From Mumia xiangluensis (GTDB taxonomy: Bacteria > Actinomycetota > Actinomycetes > Propionibacteriales > Nocardioidaceae), in NCBI RefSeq assembly GCF_010994095.1, contig NZ_WJYO01000001.1, forward strand, positions 806,001-870,000: DNA of 64,000 bases. The letters are read 5' to 3'. The position numbers and the translations under genes are program-made. The number at the start of each line of letters is the position of its first letter. Position 1 is the stretch's first letter. Positions 44,801-52,570 of the stretch are shown here, in pieces. A model generated the notes under the pieces. The model saw only the letters and a program-made list of their open reading frames with translations, was not told where the DNA came from and ran no database searches.

Positions 44801-47133
44801 ACCCGGACCCGTCCAACGCGACGATGCCGTCGACCCAGGGCCCGATCGGCGACGAGGTCGCAGCCCAGCTCTTCCAGAAGGCGGCCTTCGACGCCCCGAT
44901 CACCATGACGCCGCTGGCGGCGTACGGACCGCAGAACAACGATCCCGCGGTACACGTCGGCTGGTACGACGCCGGTCAGGCCGCCAGCCTGCACCCGCAG
45001 TTCTCGATCAAGGCGTCCGAGGCGCAGGGTCTGATGATCAACCCGACAGGCTCGACCACCAACATCGATCCGGGTGAGGAGACCGTCTTCGGGTTCTACT
45101 CCGAGTGGCCGTACTTCAGTGGACGCAAGGCCTACACCGAGGACGCCCTCAACACGTGGGACGCTGCGCTCCCGCACCACCTCCGCGTCTACCCGTACAA
45201 GAACACCGACGGGTCGGTCGAGCCGAACGCATACGTGGTGGCGACCGAAGAGGTGCCCGGTCCGGCGTTCGACAGCCAGGACATCGTGCTCCTCGTCCGC
45301 AACGTGAAGCCGTACGTCCCGGCCGAGGCCGACGGTGCGGTGCTGAAGGCCGTGAACACCGACCCGGTCCCGTTCGAGGACCAGATCGCGTTCAACCGGC
45401 TGCAGACCACCGCGGACGGCAACCAGAAGATGGCCGATACCGGCACCGTACGGATCAGCAACCCCGGGACGGCGGCCCTGCAGGTCACCGGACTCCCGAT
45501 CACCGGCCAGTTCCAGCTGGTGACCCCGCCGTCGCTGCCGTTCACGGTCGCCCCCGGTGCGACGCGGGATCTGACGGTCAGGTTCGTCGCGCAGTCGACG
45601 AAGGTCCACAACGGCACCCTGACCGTGCAGTCCAACGCGGAGACCAATCCGCAACAGGTCATCCAGCTCGGTGGGCTCTGGCAGTCGCAGAGCGAGGGCG
45701 GCCAGGAACCGAACCTGTCGCAGATCGCGAAGGCGTTCGGGATCGGCAGCAACATCCCCAACGGGTTCACGAGCAAGGGTGAGTACTCGCCGATCGGCGA
45801 CGAGGTCCTCTCGCCGTACTGGTCGCGCGTCGACACCACCAAGCCCGTCACCGTGCGGCAGCTCGCCGGGTTCCACACCTACCCGAACGGCGCCTCGCTG
45901 CGGTGGCAGAACAAGACCGGCTCCCTGGGGAATCTGTTCGGGATGGGCGGGCAGTACGCGCAGTCGCTGCTGCCTCGCATCTCGAACACCGTCGGCGCCG
46001 CACCGGCTGCGGGCTCGTTCACTCCGGGCGCCTCTTTCGGGTTCGCCGTCGACGGCGAGCACGGTGATCGCAGCAAGAACAACGAGCAGGTCGACATCGA
46101 GAACGGGTGCGTCGCTCCCTGCGGCCAGCACGTCCGCCTGTGGCCGGTCAAGGACCGGACTGGGACGCTTGTGCCGGGCATGTACGTGCTCTCGATGGAC
46201 TACGCGGGCATCAACTACGACTACCAGGACAACGTCTACCTCGTCACCAACATCCGCCCCGAGGTCATCACGGCGCCGCAGGTCGTCGCGACGCCGGGCA
46301 ACAACAAAGTGACGCTCTCGTGGGGACGCAACCCGTACGACATCGGTGTCGGCTACCGAGTGTGGCGCGGGACGACTCCCGGGTTCACCGTCAACGACGC
46401 GTCGCTGATCAGCGGGCCGACCTCGAGCGCGCCGATCTCGGCGACGACGTTCACCGACAGCACGGTGGTGAACGGAACGACCTACTACTACGTGGTGCGC
46501 GCCGTGTATCAGGGCCTCGGCAACTCAGCCAACGGCACCGCATCGGCGACGCCGACGGCCGCGGCGCAGGTCGTCGACGTGAAGGTCGACTTCGGCAACG
46601 AGGCGGCAACGCTGGCGTCGGGTTACCTGAAGGACTTCGGTCAGGCCTTCGGGGCGCGGACCCGCCTCGACCAGGGCACAGGGCTGACGTACGGGTGGCT
46701 CGGCGAGACCACGCTGCAGCCGCTCGATCTCTCCGTCGGCGGCACGACGGGGCCCGGCAACGGCCGCTGGCGCAAGTCGGTGCAGCCGGACCTCCGACTC
46801 GACACGTTCATGCACATGCAGGCCGACGACGTGCCGAACTTCAACGGGACCCCGATGCCCGGACGATGGGAGCTCGCGGTGCCCAGCGGCACGTACGCCG
46901 TCACCGTCGCCGTGGGTGACCCCAACGTGGGCTCGGATCCAGAGTTCCACACGCTCAACGTGGAGGGCACCAAGGCGATAGACGCGTACGCACCGACGGG
47001 CGCGGCCGGCAGCGCGACGCGGCACAAGACGGCGACCGTCCAGGTCACGGTGAACGACGGCCGCCTCACGCTCGACGCACTCGGCGGCACCAACACGAAG
47101 ATCGACTACGTGGACGTCGCGAGCGTCGGCTGA
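38866..47133 (+). CDS. Giant secreted multidomain protein (PA14-like, FnIII, malectin-like, beta-propeller, anchor-D domains)
   Basis: 2755 residues; GTG at 38866 with GGGAG upstream. Signal peptide to about 38 (ALALAPGLADPASAAP). Order: PA14-like carbohydrate-binding domain (40-155); six fibronectin type III repeats (157-735); three malectin-like domains (about 737-915, 920-1100, 1103-1290); an SbsA-like Ig domain (1295-1410); a sugar-dehydrogenase-type beta-propeller (1415-1845, SVAFGPDGALYLNVGANN); choice-of-anchor D (1850-1955); an uncharacterised domain (1960-2150); a second anchor-D (2155-2270); a second copy of the uncharacterised domain (2280-2470); one more FnIII; a final malectin-like domain (2570-2755). 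No LPXTG or transmembrane anchor. Likely binds and perhaps oxidises extracellular sugars. Its N-terminal 700 residues are paralogous to the protein at 49453. Ends at a strong hairpin. Confidence 0.85.
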   Translation: MNNGVRPFRPLALLLSFVLVASALALAPGLADPASAAPTASKCAKSGRWLAQYYKGTSFKGRPVVTRCEKRVAASYPASRKPFSVRWTTTRSLKGSYELRGRAVGKATLRIDGRTVATSTKGRYAAGVRKLRKGKHTFEVRYVKKSGVGSVAAEYVKSPDRTPPAAPTAVRAVAGDRAVALSWKASASLDLRGYRVYRNGRLLREVSTPRYTDTGLVNGTTYAYSITSVDHRGNASRPSGAVRAAPRDRIAPKAPTGFVATAGDGKVDLSWKKNTEPDLSGYVLRRTSPGTATQTWNLAKTATTATDPTAVNGTAYIYSLVARDTSGNSSSPALSTATPIDKRAPATPIGLGAAPGDSEVALSWTKNTEPDLDGYVITRTRADGTGVKVEIEADADAATLTDTSAENDVAYLYTIRAVDGRGNASADSTPVAATPKADVPDDTTAPAAPTGLAAEAGDGEVALTWDENGEPDLDGYTVYRKSGAGSYVAIGEVAAGTTAYTDEAAENDTLYIYAIAAFDESGNTSEFSNEATATPTDTTPPAAPANPTAVAGDAQVALTWTANTESDLGGYRVYRSETDDVPTTGDGIAGVVPTASFTDEDVTNGTTYYYVVVAVDIHGNRSAASGSASATPTDLTPPGAPTGLTAAATEGQVALDWADSSAPDLDHYAVYRSGGAAALAAEDTPIAEVEESAYVDTTVEPGTAYAYWVVAVDTAGNPSPASATIEVTTVEPDPEPVHDKFVFQSAAGPGVAGYTKHTGTAWSDATGNGFVRQDSLTAATHVPLDMTTNTRFRTRPLPVTALQNSLVHLQYGDATPPLTAGQNTVPGAFELAVPDGWYAVKVSVGDQGGANGYDSTHVVNVEGVKAIDAFKSSSAKEYETGTKTVEVTDGRLTIDAVGGSNTKLNYIEVDSTDEPEPPVLVDEKYSFTTTADSAVPAGWTKNNGAAWTDASGIGWVSQASLATATHEPLDLTKNTRVRTRATVTALQNRLVHMQYGDVPNGNPANGNIVPGAFERALPDGWYSVSVSVGDQMGATAYDSLHTIRAEGVTVVGGFQATAAKEYEVATGVVHVTDGRLTIDAIGGTNTKMNHLSIVSTEAPSEPDVHRAVRFADEASAPPAGYLKDFGEAYGLRSGSDQGTGLAYGWMRLGTVDPLSIVGNGRNRLDPGSGSAPVGTPQLRAGTIHMQLPENATQGVKIPAYWEMAVPNGSYRVEVSVGDAGSATDSVHWINVEDQNAIAGFVPTGAAGSETKHATAVRTVNVADGKLTVTPTGGTNTKINWVTLDSVAGSSARPSVRKSTPANLAAGVSPTGSVVSDLNLVGGGVAPTSLQGGTVRLVKVSDGSAVAGSALTSGGADTINFSPTATLADNTAYRLEITDGVKDVDGRAFLPYSMVFTTGVGTTPGGPVAFAKTDSGAPAGAMYTSVVKGPDGRLYAGSISGEIYRFDIQADGTLANRQTITSVKTYSNSAASGDTYNKGTRTVIGLAFDPASTASNLILWISDNAPYLGQSNVPDSSGRIGKLTGANLENYQAIVDGLPRSVKDHEANSVAFGPDGALYLNVGANNAMGAPDGAWANREERLLSAAVLRLDPSKLPAAAQLPVNVRTGDAGSYDPYAATAPLTAYATGVRNAYDLVWHTNGHLYVPTNGSAAGGNVPAVPDTLPAVCAKRPDGGYTGPKVAAQTSNPEETDYVFDIKKGKYYGHPNPSRCEYILNNGNPTAAKDPFENSKYPVGTQSDPNYALSDVYDAGLHASANGVIEYKGNAFGGALKGKLLYVRYSSGRDIVSFDVAADGKLSNRKEALSGTTNLQQPLDLTEDTATGNIYVTQLTDNPATTSIALLKPQGGNGGPGAEVSPRVVLSGPVNVTSPAATATVTNTGAQTLTIPAGGLSLTGADASQFAVATPNTAPITVAPGASTQIAVTFRPTSTGVKSAALQLASDAGARTVALRGLGAAGLGGSNEPSLQRIMDTLQIPINVGDPDPSNATMPSTQGPIGDEVAAQLFQKAAFDAPITMTPLAAYGPQNNDPAVHVGWYDAGQAASLHPQFSIKASEAQGLMINPTGSTTNIDPGEETVFGFYSEWPYFSGRKAYTEDALNTWDAALPHHLRVYPYKNTDGSVEPNAYVVATEEVPGPAFDSQDIVLLVRNVKPYVPAEADGAVLKAVNTDPVPFEDQIAFNRLQTTADGNQKMADTGTVRISNPGTAALQVTGLPITGQFQLVTPPSLPFTVAPGATRDLTVRFVAQSTKVHNGTLTVQSNAETNPQQVIQLGGLWQSQSEGGQEPNLSQIAKAFGIGSNIPNGFTSKGEYSPIGDEVLSPYWSRVDTTKPVTVRQLAGFHTYPNGASLRWQNKTGSLGNLFGMGGQYAQSLLPRISNTVGAAPAAGSFTPGASFGFAVDGEHGDRSKNNEQVDIENGCVAPCGQHVRLWPVKDRTGTLVPGMYVLSMDYAGINYDYQDNVYLVTNIRPEVITAPQVVATPGNNKVTLSWGRNPYDIGVGYRVWRGTTPGFTVNDASLISGPTSSAPISATTFTDSTVVNGTTYYYVVRAVYQGLGNSANGTASATPTAAAQVVDVKVDFGNEAATLASGYLKDFGQAFGARTRLDQGTGLTYGWLGETTLQPLDLSVGGTTGPGNGRWRKSVQPDLRLDTFMHMQADDVPNFNGTPMPGRWELAVPSGTYAVTVAVGDPNVGSDPEFHTLNVEGTKAIDAYAPTGAAGSATRHKTATVQVTVNDGRLTLDALGGTNTKIDYVDVASVG

Positions 47134-47197
47134 TCGAGAGGCTCGGCCGCGCCGCGTCTCGACCAGCGGTGCTGGCGTTCAACCCCGGACAGCACGA

Positions 47198-47228
47198 CGC
47201 CCCGCTCCCTGCGTGAGGGAGCGGGGCG
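47198..47228. terminator. Bidirectional terminator between giant gene and pckG
   Basis: CGCCCCGCTCCCT (47198-47210) pairs perfectly with AGGGAGCGGGGCG (47216-47228), 13 bp, loop GCGTG, between two convergent stops. Confidence 0.8.
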
Positions 47229-47241
47229 CCGCGACCGGGGA

Positions 47242-49092
47242 TCACGCCTCGAGGCGTGCCTTCAGTGCATCGAGCTCCGTCCAGAGAACGGCCGGCAGCT
47301 TGTCGCCGAACTTCTCGAACCACTCGTTGATCTGCGGGATCTCGGCCTTCCACTCGTCGACGTCGACGGCGAGGGCCTTCGCGAGCTGCTCGTCGCTCAC
47401 GTCGAGGCCGTCGGTGTCGAGGGCACCCGCCGCGGGCACGAGGCCGATCGGCGTCTCGACGGCGTCGACCTTGCCCTCGATGCGCTCGACGACGTACTTG
47501 AGCACCCGGCTGTTCTCGCCGAAGCCCGGCCACAGGAAGCCGCCGTCCTCGTCACGACGGAACCAGTTGACGTAGAAGACCTTCGGGAACTTCGACTCGT
47601 CGTTGTTCTTCGCCATCGAGATCCAGTGGCTGAAGTAGTCGCCGGCGTCGTAGCCGATGAACGGGAGCATCGCCATCGGGTCGCGACGGACGACGCCGAC
47701 CGCGCCGGTCGCCGCAGCCGTGGTCTCCGACGAGAGCGTGGCGCCCATGAAGGTGCCGTGCGTCCAGTCACGGGCCTCGGTGACGAGCGGGATCGTCGTC
47801 TTGCGTCGACCGCCGAAGAGGATCGCGTCGATCGGGACGCCGTTCGGGTCGTCGTACTCGGGCGCGAGGATCGGGCACTGACGGATCGGCGTGCAGAAGC
47901 GGCTGTTCGGGTGGGACGACAGCTCCTCAGACTCGGGGGTCCAGTCGCGGCCCTTCCAGTCGGTGAGGTGCGCGGGCGCGTCCTCGGTCATGCCCTCCCA
48001 CCAGATGTCGCCGTCGTCGGTGAGCGCGACGTTGGTGAACACCGAGTTGCCCTGCGCGATGGTGCGCATCGCGTTGGCGTTGGTGTCCCACCCGGTGCCC
48101 GGAGCGACGCCGAACAGGCCGAACTCGGGGTTGACGGCGTACAGGCGGCCGTCGGCTCCGACGCGCATCCACGCGATGTCGTCGCCGAGGGTCTCGACCG
48201 TCCAGCCTTCGATCGTGGGCTCGACCATCGCGAGGTTGGTCTTGCCGCAGGCGCTCGGGAACGCGGCGGCGACGTACTTGACGTCACCCTCGGGCGAGGT
48301 GAGCTTGAGGATCAGCATGTGCTCGGCGAGCCAGCCCTCGTCGCGACCCATCACGGAGGCGATGCGCAGCGAGTAGCACTTCTTGCCGAGGAGGGCGTTG
48401 CCGCCGTAGCCGGAGCCGAACGACCAGATCATGCGCTCCTCGGGGAACTGCACGATGTACTTGGTGTCGCTGCACGGCCACGGGACGTCCGCCTGGCCCG
48501 GCTCGAGCGGGGCGCCGACGGAGTGGAGAGCGGGGACGAAGGACGCGCCGGTGGCCTCGATCTTGTCGAGGACCTGGCGGCCGACACGAGCCATCACGGT
48601 CATGGACGCCACGACGTACGCGGAGTCGGTGATCTCGACGCCGAACATCGGGTGGGCGGAGTCGAGGTGACCCATCACGAACGGGATCACGTACATCGTG
48701 CGACCACGCATCGAGCCGTCGTACAGCTCGGTCATGAGCTTCTTCATCTCGGCGGGCGCCATCCAGTTGTTGGTGGGCCCGGCGTCGGTCTCGTCGACGC
48801 TGCAGATGAAGGTGCGGTCCTCGACACGCGCGACGTCGGTCGGGTCGGAGGCGCACCAGAAGGAGTTCGGCTTCTTGGTCTCGTCGAGTCGCACGAAGGT
48901 GCCGGCCTCGACGAGCTCGTCGGTGAGGCGGACCCACTCCTCGGGGGTGCCCTCGATCCAGGTGATGGAGGCGGGCTTGGTCAGTGCGGCGACCTCGTCG
49001 ACCCAGGCCTGGAGCTCGGCGTGGGTCGAGCGGTAGGCGCTCGAGAGGTCGGAGGTCGTGACAGGGTCGTACGTGGTGGTGTCTGCGGCCAT
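47242..49092 (-). CDS. pckG: Phosphoenolpyruvate carboxykinase (GTP), canonical copy
   Basis: 616 residues from the ATG at 49092 ([10 protein letters not shown]); the in-frame extension upstream is not family-like. Converts oxaloacetate plus GTP to PEP, the gluconeogenic entry step. Motifs: [30 protein letters not shown], the P-loop [12 protein letters not shown] with reactive Cys282, [23 protein letters not shown], and [21 protein letters not shown] second, divergent PEPCK lies 5.7 kb away. The 360-base upstream region has a CRP/GlxR-like site and a 10-bp inverted repeat. Confidence 0.96.
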   Translation of the reverse strand: MAADTTTYDPVTTSDLSSAYRSTHAELQAWVDEVAALTKPASITWIEGTPEEWVRLTDELVEAGTFVRLDETKKPNSFWCASDPTDVARVEDRTFICSVDETDAGPTNNWMAPAEMKKLMTELYDGSMRGRTMYVIPFVMGHLDSAHPMFGVEITDSAYVVASMTVMARVGRQVLDKIEATGASFVPALHSVGAPLEPGQADVPWPCSDTKYIVQFPEERMIWSFGSGYGGNALLGKKCYSLRIASVMGRDEGWLAEHMLILKLTSPEGDVKYVAAAFPSACGKTNLAMVEPTIEGWTVETLGDDIAWMRVGADGRLYAVNPEFGLFGVAPGTGWDTNANAMRTIAQGNSVFTNVALTDDGDIWWEGMTEDAPAHLTDWKGRDWTPESEELSSHPNSRFCTPIRQCPILAPEYDDPNGVPIDAILFGGRRKTTIPLVTEARDWTHGTFMGATLSSETTAAATGAVGVVRRDPMAMLPFIGYDAGDYFSHWISMAKNNDESKFPKVFYVNWFRRDEDGGFLWPGFGENSRVLKYVVERIEGKVDAVETPIGLVPAAGALDTDGLDVSDEQLAKALAVDVDEWKAEIPQINEWFEKFGDKLPAVLWTELDALKARLEA

Positions 49093-49190
49093 GGTGTGTG
49101 TAGTCCTTCTCGCATCGCGATTCAAGCGTGTTGATCGCACTGCCCGATCCATCCTGTGGTCGGCCAGCTGATGTGGATAGGTGGTCGCGG

Positions 49191-49231
49191 CCCGCGTGAT
49201 CTCAGCCGGGGAACGGTCCGAATCACGCGGG
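49191..49231. promoter_or_regulatory. 10-bp inverted repeat upstream of pckG
   Basis: CCCGCGTGAT (49191-49200) and ATCACGCGGG (49222-49231) are perfect inverted arms 21 bases apart, about 100-140 bases upstream of the pckG start. Could be two half-sites of a looping or dimer-of-dimer regulator. Confidence 0.4.
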
Positions 49232-49286
49232 TCGTGCAGTCAATGTATGCCCCGTATCGCCGATCCCATGTCAACGGGTACGTCGA

Positions 49287-49302
49287 AGTGAACTACATCA
49301 CA
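49287..49302. promoter_or_regulatory. CRP/GlxR-like binding site
   Basis: AGTGA-ACTACA-TCACA differs from the TGTGA-N6-TCACA consensus at one position. About 195 bases from pckG and 150 from the FnIII gene. cAMP-dependent control of a gluconeogenic gene is biologically sensible but inferred. Confidence 0.45.
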
Positions 49303-49452
49303 AAGGGCGTCTGACCTGCGGTTTTATGTTGATCGGCCCCACAAATCGGGTTCGGCGTGCATCATGAAGATGACGCGTTCGCGAGACACGCGTCACAACG
49401 GCCGTCTACCGTGCCGGTACGACGTTTGCCACTGCAGCTCGGGGGAGACCAC

Positions 49453-52400
49453 GTGATCCACGCTTTCAGGCCTGCCCGGACGGTCGGCGTCGTCGTCGCC
49501 GGCCTGACGGCGAGCCTGCTCGTGCTGGGGCCCGGCGCCGCCGATCCGGCCTCGGCTGCCGCACCGACTGCGGCGTCGTGTGCGAAGTCGGGCCGATGGC
49601 TCGCCCAGTACTACCGGGGCGCCTCGTTCAGCGGCACGCCCGCCATGGTCCGGTGCGAGCGTCGCGTCGCCGCCACGTACGGGGCGAAGCGCGCGCCACT
49701 CGCGGTGCGCTGGAGCACGACCCGCACCCTCGCGGGCTCGTACGAGCTGCGGTCCCGCGCAACCGGCACCGCGCGACTGCGCATCGACGGACGGAGGGTC
49801 GCGACCGCGTCGAAGGGCAAGTACGCCGCGGCGGTCCGCACGCTGCGCAAGGGCAAGCACACGGTCGAGGTCCGTTACGTGAAGAAGGCCGGCGCCGGCG
49901 CCGTCGTTGCCGAGCTGGTGAAGGCCCCGGACCGTACGCCGCCGGCCGCGCCGCGCGGTCTGCGTGCCGTCGCCGCCGACCGGGTCGTCGCCCTCGCGTG
50001 GAGTGCGCCGCCGTCGCTCGACCTGCGCGGCTATCGCGTGTACCGCGACGGGCGCCTGCTGCGCGAGACCGCGACCCGCCGCTTCACCGACACACGACTG
50101 ACCAACGGGGTCGCCGCCTCCTACGCGGTCGTCGCAGTCGACCACCACGGCAACGCCTCGGCGCCGAGCGCGGTCGTAAGCGCCACCCCGAAGGACACGG
50201 TCGCTCCGAAGGCGCCGGACGGCCTCGTCGCCGATGCCGGCGACGGCCACGTGTCGTTGACCTGGCAGCCGAGCACGGAGGCCGATCTCGCCGACCTCGT
50301 CCTGCGTCGTACGGGCGGGGGCGTCGCGAGGTCCTGGACGCTCGACGAGTCCGCGAACTCGTGGGTCGACTCGACCGTCGTCAACGGCACCGTCTACGCG
50401 TACGCGCTCGTCGCGCGCGACACCTCGGGCAACGCCTCGGCGCCCGCGCTGGCCGCCGCTGCCCCGGCGGACGCGTCCGCTCCGGGCGCGCCGACGGGCT
50501 TCGCCGCCGTGGGGAAGGACGGCTGCATCGACCTGACCTGGGCTGCCAACACCGAGAGCGACCTCGCCGGGTACGTCATCACCCGCACGCGCGTCGACGG
50601 GATCGGAGGGGCCGTGGAGTTCGCCCGCGGACCGGCCGCGACGACCTTCGCCGACATCAGCGCGAAGAACGGCGTCGCCTACTCGTACACGATCGTCGCG
50701 CGAGACACGTCGGGCAACACGTCCGCCGGCTCGACCGTCTCCGCGACCGCCCGAGACGTCGTCCCACCTGCGGTGCCCCAGGGGCTGGCGTCGGAGGTGC
50801 GGGGCGGCAACGTCGTGCTTCAGTGGGACGCCGCCACCGACGACACCGCCTCGTACGCGGTCTGGCGGTCCGACGACGGGGGCGACTTCGTCAAGGTCGG
50901 TGTCGCCGTCCGATCGGCACCGACGTACACCGACCACGGCGTCGCCGAGAAGGTCCTCTACCGCTACCGCGTGGTCGCCGTCGACGGTGCGGGCAACGTG
51001 TCCGCCCCCTCGGCGCCCGCCGACGTCACGCTCCCGGACACCGACGCACCGGAGACCCCGCGCGGATTCGCCGCGTCGGCGCACGACGGCCGCGTCGACC
51101 TGGTGTGGAACCCGAACGCCGAGGAAGATCTCGCCGGCTACCGCGTCTTCCGGTCGGCCGCCGGCTCACCGTCCCAGAAGATCGCCGACCTGGACCCGAA
51201 GGCCACGGGCTTCCGCGATGCCACGGTCGTCAACGGCACCACCTACACGTACGCGCTCAGCGCATACGACGACGAGGGCAACGAGTCAGGCCGTACGAGC
51301 GGGGCCACGGCGACGCCCCTCGACCGCGCCGCGCCGGCGGTGCCGACGAGCCTGGAAGCCGTTGCCGAGGACGGCGAGGTCGCGCTGAGCTGGGCCGCCA
51401 ACCCGGAGGCCGACCTCGACGCGTACGTCGTCGTCCGTACGGGTGGAGCCGGTGACCCGACGGAGATCGAGGTCGACGCGGGAGTCAACACGTACACCGA
51501 CACGACCGCCGCCAACGGGACGACGTACGCCTATGTGATCTCCGCTCGCGACCGCGCCGGCAACGTGTCGGCGGCGTCGCTGCCCGTGACCGCGACACCG
51601 GTGGATGCCACCCCGCCCGCGACACCGACGGGACTCACCGCAGTTGCCGGGGACCGCGTCGTCACGCTGCGGTGGGACGCCGGCACCGAGGACGACCTCG
51701 CGACGTACACGATCTACCGCGCCGTGGGCAGCCGTCCGCTCGCGCCGCTGGCCACCCTCAGGCGAGGGGCGACCAGCTATGTGGACACGACCGTCATCAA
51801 CGACACGCTCTACCGGTACGCGATCGCGGCCACCGACGAGACGGCCAACGCCTCCGCCGTCTCCGCGGAGGTGACCGGCGCGCCCACCGACACCACGGCC
51901 CCGGCGGCCCCGGCGGCGCCGACCGTCGTCGCCGGTGACCGAGAGGTCGCGCTCACGTGGACGGCGAGCCCCGAGCCCGACGTGGCCGGCTATCGCGTCT
52001 ACCGGTCGCTGAGCGCCGACGTGCCGACGACCGGCACCGGCATCGCGCGGCTCCTGCCCACCCCGGCGTACACCGATCGCGACGTCGCCAACGGGACGAC
52101 GTACTACTACGCCGTCGTCGCGGTCGACACCCACGGCAACGTCTCCGCCCCGTCTGCCAGCGTCGCCGCCACTCCTGCAGACCAGACCCCGCCTGCAGCG
52201 CCGACGGGCCTCGTCGCGGTCGTCGTCGACGGGTTGGTCGCGCTCGACTGGGCCGACAGCACCGAGCCGGACCTGGATCACTACGCCGTCTACCGATCGG
52301 TCGTCGGCACAGGCGGGCCGCTCGCGGGCGAAGCCCCGCTGGCCGAGGTCGACGAGTCCGCGTACGCCGACGCCACGGTCGCGGCCGGTACCTCGTACGC

Positions 52401-52485
52401 GTACCAGGTCGTCGCCGTCGACGCGTCCGGCAACGCGTCAGCAGCCTCGCTGCCCGTCGAGGCGACCACGCCGCTGCCGAGGTGA
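49453..52485 (+). CDS. Secreted PA14-like/fibronectin type III repeat protein, paralogue of the giant protein
   Basis: 1010 residues; GTG at 49453 with GGGGGAGA upstream. Signal peptide to about 38 (LGPGAADPASAA). A PA14-like domain (CAKSGRWLAQYYRGASFSGT..., 40-155) is followed by nine fibronectin type III repeats of about 93 residues, each with the VxLxW and DTSGNxSxPS patterns. Domain order and wording match the first 735 residues of the 2755-residue protein, so the two genes are paralogues separated only by pckG. No catalytic domain and no wall anchor. Possible adhesin or polysaccharide-binding scaffold. Confidence 0.85.
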   Translation: MIHAFRPARTVGVVVAGLTASLLVLGPGAADPASAAAPTAASCAKSGRWLAQYYRGASFSGTPAMVRCERRVAATYGAKRAPLAVRWSTTRTLAGSYELRSRATGTARLRIDGRRVATASKGKYAAAVRTLRKGKHTVEVRYVKKAGAGAVVAELVKAPDRTPPAAPRGLRAVAADRVVALAWSAPPSLDLRGYRVYRDGRLLRETATRRFTDTRLTNGVAASYAVVAVDHHGNASAPSAVVSATPKDTVAPKAPDGLVADAGDGHVSLTWQPSTEADLADLVLRRTGGGVARSWTLDESANSWVDSTVVNGTVYAYALVARDTSGNASAPALAAAAPADASAPGAPTGFAAVGKDGCIDLTWAANTESDLAGYVITRTRVDGIGGAVEFARGPAATTFADISAKNGVAYSYTIVARDTSGNTSAGSTVSATARDVVPPAVPQGLASEVRGGNVVLQWDAATDDTASYAVWRSDDGGDFVKVGVAVRSAPTYTDHGVAEKVLYRYRVVAVDGAGNVSAPSAPADVTLPDTDAPETPRGFAASAHDGRVDLVWNPNAEEDLAGYRVFRSAAGSPSQKIADLDPKATGFRDATVVNGTTYTYALSAYDDEGNESGRTSGATATPLDRAAPAVPTSLEAVAEDGEVALSWAANPEADLDAYVVVRTGGAGDPTEIEVDAGVNTYTDTTAANGTTYAYVISARDRAGNVSAASLPVTATPVDATPPATPTGLTAVAGDRVVTLRWDAGTEDDLATYTIYRAVGSRPLAPLATLRRGATSYVDTTVINDTLYRYAIAATDETANASAVSAEVTGAPTDTTAPAAPAAPTVVAGDREVALTWTASPEPDVAGYRVYRSLSADVPTTGTGIARLLPTPAYTDRDVANGTTYYYAVVAVDTHGNVSAPSASVAATPADQTPPAAPTGLVAVVVDGLVALDWADSTEPDLDHYAVYRSVVGTGGPLAGEAPLAEVDESAYADATVAAGTSYAYQVVAVDASGNASAASLPVEATTPLPR

Positions 52486-52518
52486 TCCGGGGTCCGCAGA
52501 CGGTGACCCGGGAATGGC

Positions 52519-52555
52519 GCAGGGCCCGCACCCCGATGGGGGGTGCGGGCCCTGC
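52519..52555. terminator. Strong bidirectional terminator hairpin
   Basis: GCAGGGCCCGCACCCC (52519-52534) pairs perfectly with GGGGTGCGGGCCCTGC (52540-52555), a 16-bp stem with five-base loop, between convergent stops at 52485 and 52571. Confidence 0.85.
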
Positions 52556-52570
52556 GGTGTACGACGTCGG

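Larger units (their letters stand above)
49093..49452. other. Divergent regulatory region between pckG and the FnIII gene
   Basis: No gene. Holds promoters of pckG (-) and the secreted FnIII protein (+). Contains the inverted repeat at 49191-49231 and the CRP-like site at 49287-49302. The sequence is AT-richer around 49270-49340. Confidence 0.6.
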
